Assembly: GCA_001871415.1 (NCBI GenBank)
Contig: MNWW01000058.1
Coordinates: 76,334 to 130,482 of the forward strand
Direction of reading: 5' to 3'
Origin: Candidatus Woesearchaeota archaeon CG1_02_57_44
GTDB lineage: Archaea; Nanobdellota; Nanobdellia; Woesearchaeales; CG1-02-57-44
Length of the DNA: 54,149 nt
The notes beneath the pieces were generated by a model that saw only the letters and a program-made list of their open reading frames with translations, did not search any database and had not been told where the DNA came from. Made by a program: the position numbers and the translations under genes. Shown in pieces: positions 50,222-54,149 of this stretch (position 1 is its first letter; each line of letters begins with the position of its first letter).

Positions 50222-51268
50222 ATGAAACCAATCAAGGATCCGAACGGAAAAGTCATCGCTGAACTGCTGCAGGACGAAGACGTGACGTCATCGCTTTCTG
50301 GCAAGAAGCTCGCGGTCATCGGCTATGCCTCCCAGGGACGAGGACAGAGCCTCTGCTATCGCGACAGCGGCGTCGACGTGATTGTCGGTCTGCGCAAAGG
50401 CGGCGCGAGCTGGGCCCGTGCGCTAGAAGACGGCTGGGCGCCAGGCACGACGCTGATGGAGATACCTGACGCGGTCAAGGCGGCTGACATCGTGCTGCTG
50501 CTCATCGCGGACACAGCGCAGCCAGAAGTCTATGCCAAGAGCATCGCGCCATCGCTTTCTGCTGGTAAGATGCTGGTGTTCTCGCATGGCTTCAATATCC
50601 ATTTCAAAGGGATTGCGGCGCCCAAGGATGTGGACGTCGCCATGATCGCTCCTAAAGGCCCTGGCTTCGTGGTGCGCCAGGAATACGAGAAGGGTTTCGG
50701 TGTGCCCGCGCTCGTCGCTGTGCATCAGGACGCGTCGGGTTCTGCATGGGATCTTATCCTGGCCATGGCAAAGGCCATTGGCGCGACAAAGCCAGGCGTC
50801 CTGAAGACCACGTTCAAGGACGAAGTCGAGAGCGACCTGTTCGGTGAGCAGGTGGACCTCTGCGGCGGCGTCGTGGAGATGGTCAAGCACGCGTATGAGA
50901 CGCTCATCGAGGCCGGCTACAATCCTGCGCTCGCGTACTGGGAAGTGCACCATGAATTGTACGGGCTTATCGCGCCGCTCGCCTACCAGTACGGCAACTA
51001 TGGTATGCTCTCACGCGTGTCATTGACCGCGCGTAAAGGTGCGGTTGTCTCGGGTCCAAGGGTCATGACCGCTGATGTCAAAGAGCGCATGAAGGAATGT
51101 TTGGTGGACATCCAGTCGGGCAAGTTCGCCAAGGACTGGATGGCTGAATACAAAGAGCACGGGTACGCCAAGCTGAACGCGGAGCTTGACATGCTGAAAG
51201 CGCATCAACTGGAAGTCGTAGGCAAGCAGGTACGGCGCATCATGTGGCCCAAGAAAGACGTGGAGTGA
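50222..51268 (+). CDS. ilvC: ketol-acid reductoisomerase
   Basis: KKLAVIGYASQGRGQ, SHGFNIHF, MIAPKGPG, FKDEVESDLFGEQ; SD aggtga. Confidence 0.97.
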   Translation: MKPIKDPNGKVIAELLQDEDVTSSLSGKKLAVIGYASQGRGQSLCYRDSGVDVIVGLRKGGASWARALEDGWAPGTTLMEIPDAVKAADIVLLLIADTAQPEVYAKSIAPSLSAGKMLVFSHGFNIHFKGIAAPKDVDVAMIAPKGPGFVVRQEYEKGFGVPALVAVHQDASGSAWDLILAMAKAIGATKPGVLKTTFKDEVESDLFGEQVDLCGGVVEMVKHAYETLIEAGYNPALAYWEVHHELYGLIAPLAYQYGNYGMLSRVSLTARKGAVVSGPRVMTADVKERMKECLVDIQSGKFAKDWMAEYKEHGYAKLNAELDMLKAHQLEVVGKQVRRIMWPKKDVE

Positions 51269-51331
51269 GCGGGGGCGACATTGTTTGTGGGGCTGGACGA
51301 CGCTGCGCCAGTCAGGGTTCTCCTCAAGCTC

Positions 51332-54034
51332 CTATCTGCGGCCAAACCAGTGTCCGATGGCTTCACTGATGTCCTTGTTGGTTGTCTGCTCGCAGACCGC
51401 CTCGATGGCACGCTGCGGGCTCCAGGCTGGATTCTGGATGTAGGTCAGCGGAGCGACAAGGTGGGTGAGCTGCTGGGCAGCGTAGAGTATCTGTCCGCTT
51501 ACCCTGATCCTGTCCTGGTATGCGTCCTGCACCACGGCGTGGGAAGGATCGCCGGGCCACTGCTCCGCGATGCGCTGCAATGATAATTTTCGCAGGATGT
51601 CATGCTCGCTTCTGGCCCAAGCGGAAGGCGGGTCGCTCCTATTGAACAACCCAGGTTCGACCTGGTTCTTGGAGCAGTCATAGAGGAACGCGGCGCGTGT
51701 CAGGGTCTCCACTTGCTCCTTTCCGATGATGCGTTTCTCTGCCAGACGCGTGCAGATGAGATTCGTCGCCAGGGCGCGCATGAGCGAGCCATACAGATTG
51801 CCGGTCACAGCGTCGAAGCGCGCGATATTGATGCCTGGAATATCCACCATGGTCTCGAGGGGTCCCCATATCTCACCTTCCCTTCTCGGCAATGCTCGCG
51901 CCTCGCGGTAGGGTGCATCTTCCAGATGCAACGCTGACTCGCGGATGAAGATGGCGGATTGCAGGTTCGTCTGCCAGTATTCGATCAATCGTGCCTGCAG
52001 CTTCTGTTGGCCTGCCGCGCGCGAGCTCGGGTCGACTTTGTAGGGGTTGTCGAGCACCAGATAGATGCCGGTCAGGTCATGGGCCGTGACCGGTTCTTCC
52101 AGGCCTTTTATCGATGTCGGCGCCCATTCCTGGAGTGTGAAGGAATATCTGGCAACAGCAGCAGTGGCTGGGCCGAGCATGACATGTCCTGGGACCTTGG
52201 TGACGGCGCCCTCCATACGGCTGGCGATATTCACATCATCGCCCATGACCGTGTACGCTGGTTTCTGCGGCGCACCTGATGAGCCAGATATCACGTCGCC
52301 CGAATTGATGCCGATGCGGATGCCCATTTCCCGTTTCGGTGTACCGTCCGGGTGATGGTACATCTCCCGTATGCACCATGCTGCCAGGCACATCTGTTCA
52401 ACATGCGCGTTGCTCGCCCGTTCCTGGTCAGGGGTGTCGCCGATAGGCAGTCCTCCTATCGCCATGATGGCGTCACCTTCATACTTGTCGACCCAGATGC
52501 CTAGTCCCATGAGCGCCCCGACCATTGGCGTATTGATGTCTATCATGGTCGTGTTGATTACCTGCGGCGCCTGTTCCGGTGTGCCTGCATCCAGCATGCG
52601 TTGCCTCACGCTTCTGGACCATGCCGTGAACCCTGCCGCGTCAGTGAACAACATGGTCGCCGGGTGGTGTGTGGACGTGAGCGTACCGTCCACCAGCGCC
52701 CTGCCTATGCCTCTTGGCAGCATCTGCGTGAATGCGGCAGCGTACTTGGCGGTTTGTTCAACCGCGCTTCGCAGCTGTTCCTGCGCAAGGACCACGCGCT
52801 GGGTCCTGGCTTGTTGCGCGGCAAGCGCTGCCTGCAGATCATCTATCTGACGGGAATAACCAAAGGGGCTGGCGGCCCGGGCCAACAGGTTGGGCAGGAG
52901 TCCCTGCTGGTCCCAGATGGTGTAATGTACACACGTTGGCGTCATGCCCGTCACTTCAGGCATCTGGGATTTTCCACGCGGTCTGTTATCCTGGGTTATG
53001 GTCGCCTGATGCTGTACATTGTAGAACTGGTCCTTGCGCAACACCGACCTGCCATTGACATCTACGGCATGGGTGCAGAGGAATGCGATATTGGGGTCTT
53101 CTGGCCACATGAATTCCCCGACACGGGTCATGGGAATGTAGTCTGAACGCAAGCGCTGATAATCCATGCCCTCGATGGGAGTCAGCTGATCGATTAGCTC
53201 ATCACGGCTGCGGCTCTTCTGGAAGGGCAGCAATGTCGGAGGACTGAGCATGGTCACAAATGAGCCAACAATCGCGCCATTGAAATACAGGTCAGGGCCA
53301 TTGCGATAGATGTCCGCATCAAGGTTGAACAAGTCCGCGGATTCGCGCAAGATCTGCATGACATCGCAGCCACAGTGCGTCTCGACCAGGTGCGTGTTTT
53401 CCTCCCGTTTGCCGATGGAGGGCATATAGGCGTATACGCCTGTGGTGAAATGGCAGTCCCACAGGCGTGGCGGCACCAGGTACGCACTGAAGACAAGGCC
53501 CTGCTGAGGGTCTCGCAGACCGTCATCGGTAAACGGGCGAAGCAGGTTCTGGAACTGGTGCGTATGGCTCAGCATGGCGCTGAGTACACTTGTGGTTCCT
53601 CCTAGTCTGCTGAGCGTCGCCAGGCCACTGAGGGTCGCTCCTCCCTGGTTAAGGTCATAGTAGTGGTATCCCGCGTCATAGAGCGCCAAGGGGTCCTGGA
53701 AATGGTCTACGATGGCGGTGACTACCTGACTGACCTCCTGGTAGGTTGCGCCATCATCCGGTTCCAGCGGTAATGCCGTCTTTTGCAGCCACGGCGCGGC
53801 CTCAAGGAGCCATTCCAGTACTTCCCGGTTTTTTGGGTCCTTGATGGATGGTGCGCTCATGGCCGCAGGCGGCATGCGCTTGCCATCGCGTGCTTCCAAG
53901 CTGCGCACCAGCGCGTACTGTACCACTGTCATGACATTCCTGCCAAAGACCATGGGGCTATAGCTGGAGAGCCACGAATGCGTCAGCATGTCTTCAAGCC
54001 CTAAAGGGTCTGCCATGGGCAACAGGTGTGGCAT
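51332..54034 (-). CDS. class III adenylate/guanylate cyclase-domain protein with large N-terminal region and C-terminal degenerate HD-GYP-like region
   Basis: TMLFTDAAGFTAWSR, VDKYEGDAIMAIGG, GIRIGINSGDVISG, YTVMGDDVNIASRMEGA; C-terminal AAFLYDCSKNQVEPGLFN... Confidence 0.9.
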   Translation of the reverse strand: MPHLLPMADPLGLEDMLTHSWLSSYSPMVFGRNVMTVVQYALVRSLEARDGKRMPPAAMSAPSIKDPKNREVLEWLLEAAPWLQKTALPLEPDDGATYQEVSQVVTAIVDHFQDPLALYDAGYHYYDLNQGGATLSGLATLSRLGGTTSVLSAMLSHTHQFQNLLRPFTDDGLRDPQQGLVFSAYLVPPRLWDCHFTTGVYAYMPSIGKREENTHLVETHCGCDVMQILRESADLFNLDADIYRNGPDLYFNGAIVGSFVTMLSPPTLLPFQKSRSRDELIDQLTPIEGMDYQRLRSDYIPMTRVGEFMWPEDPNIAFLCTHAVDVNGRSVLRKDQFYNVQHQATITQDNRPRGKSQMPEVTGMTPTCVHYTIWDQQGLLPNLLARAASPFGYSRQIDDLQAALAAQQARTQRVVLAQEQLRSAVEQTAKYAAAFTQMLPRGIGRALVDGTLTSTHHPATMLFTDAAGFTAWSRSVRQRMLDAGTPEQAPQVINTTMIDINTPMVGALMGLGIWVDKYEGDAIMAIGGLPIGDTPDQERASNAHVEQMCLAAWCIREMYHHPDGTPKREMGIRIGINSGDVISGSSGAPQKPAYTVMGDDVNIASRMEGAVTKVPGHVMLGPATAAVARYSFTLQEWAPTSIKGLEEPVTAHDLTGIYLVLDNPYKVDPSSRAAGQQKLQARLIEYWQTNLQSAIFIRESALHLEDAPYREARALPRREGEIWGPLETMVDIPGINIARFDAVTGNLYGSLMRALATNLICTRLAEKRIIGKEQVETLTRAAFLYDCSKNQVEPGLFNRSDPPSAWARSEHDILRKLSLQRIAEQWPGDPSHAVVQDAYQDRIRVSGQILYAAQQLTHLVAPLTYIQNPAWSPQRAIEAVCEQTTNKDISEAIGHWFGRR

Positions 54035-54149
54035 GATGGTTAATAATGTTTTTATCCTGTAGTGGTATCTAAATCCTGTTCACATGGAGGTGATTGCGTA
54101 ATTCACAGGGACTGTTCCGGTTGCCTGTACGAAATATTTAAGAAGGCCA

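Overview
This is an archaeal chromosome segment, moderately GC-rich. Evidence for archaea: TATA boxes about 27 nt upstream of start codons, an intron-containing tRNA, RtcB plus archease, Pth2, a mini-histone and TrmB regulators. DPANN/Woesearchaeota-like affiliation is suspected but cannot be shown from sequence alone. Contents include housekeeping genes (nth, histone-fold protein, TldD, PurN, Pth2, thioredoxin reductase, SMC with an N-terminal extension, YycJ-like MBL hydrolase, H+/Na+-PPase, RtcB/archease, CorA), a cell-surface operon, a Fur/ZIP divergent pair, two TrmB regulators, a B12-binding radical SAM protein, and a near-complete branched-chain amino acid pathway (ilvD; ilvE divergent from leuA-ilvB-ilvN-leuC-leuD-leuB-ilvC). 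A class III nucleotidyl cyclase with a C-terminal degenerate HD-GYP-like region ends the window. The most striking unannotated signal is a 24-aa ORF, MHDNHSITGSAIIGKSVLLLVLVL*, at 42597-42671. It starts where the promoter predicts the transcript begins, ends in eight consecutive Val/Leu codons, and lies directly upstream of leuA. It resembles an attenuator leader peptide, which would be highly unusual in an archaeon. Other points of interest: a 33-nt uORF with a GC hairpin before ilvC, a tRNA-Glu with a 42-nt intron and a duplicated 5' segment next to rtcB/archease, a 23-bp palindrome at the ZIP promoter, a CX5CX2C radical SAM motif, and recurrent 12-18 bp tandem duplications.
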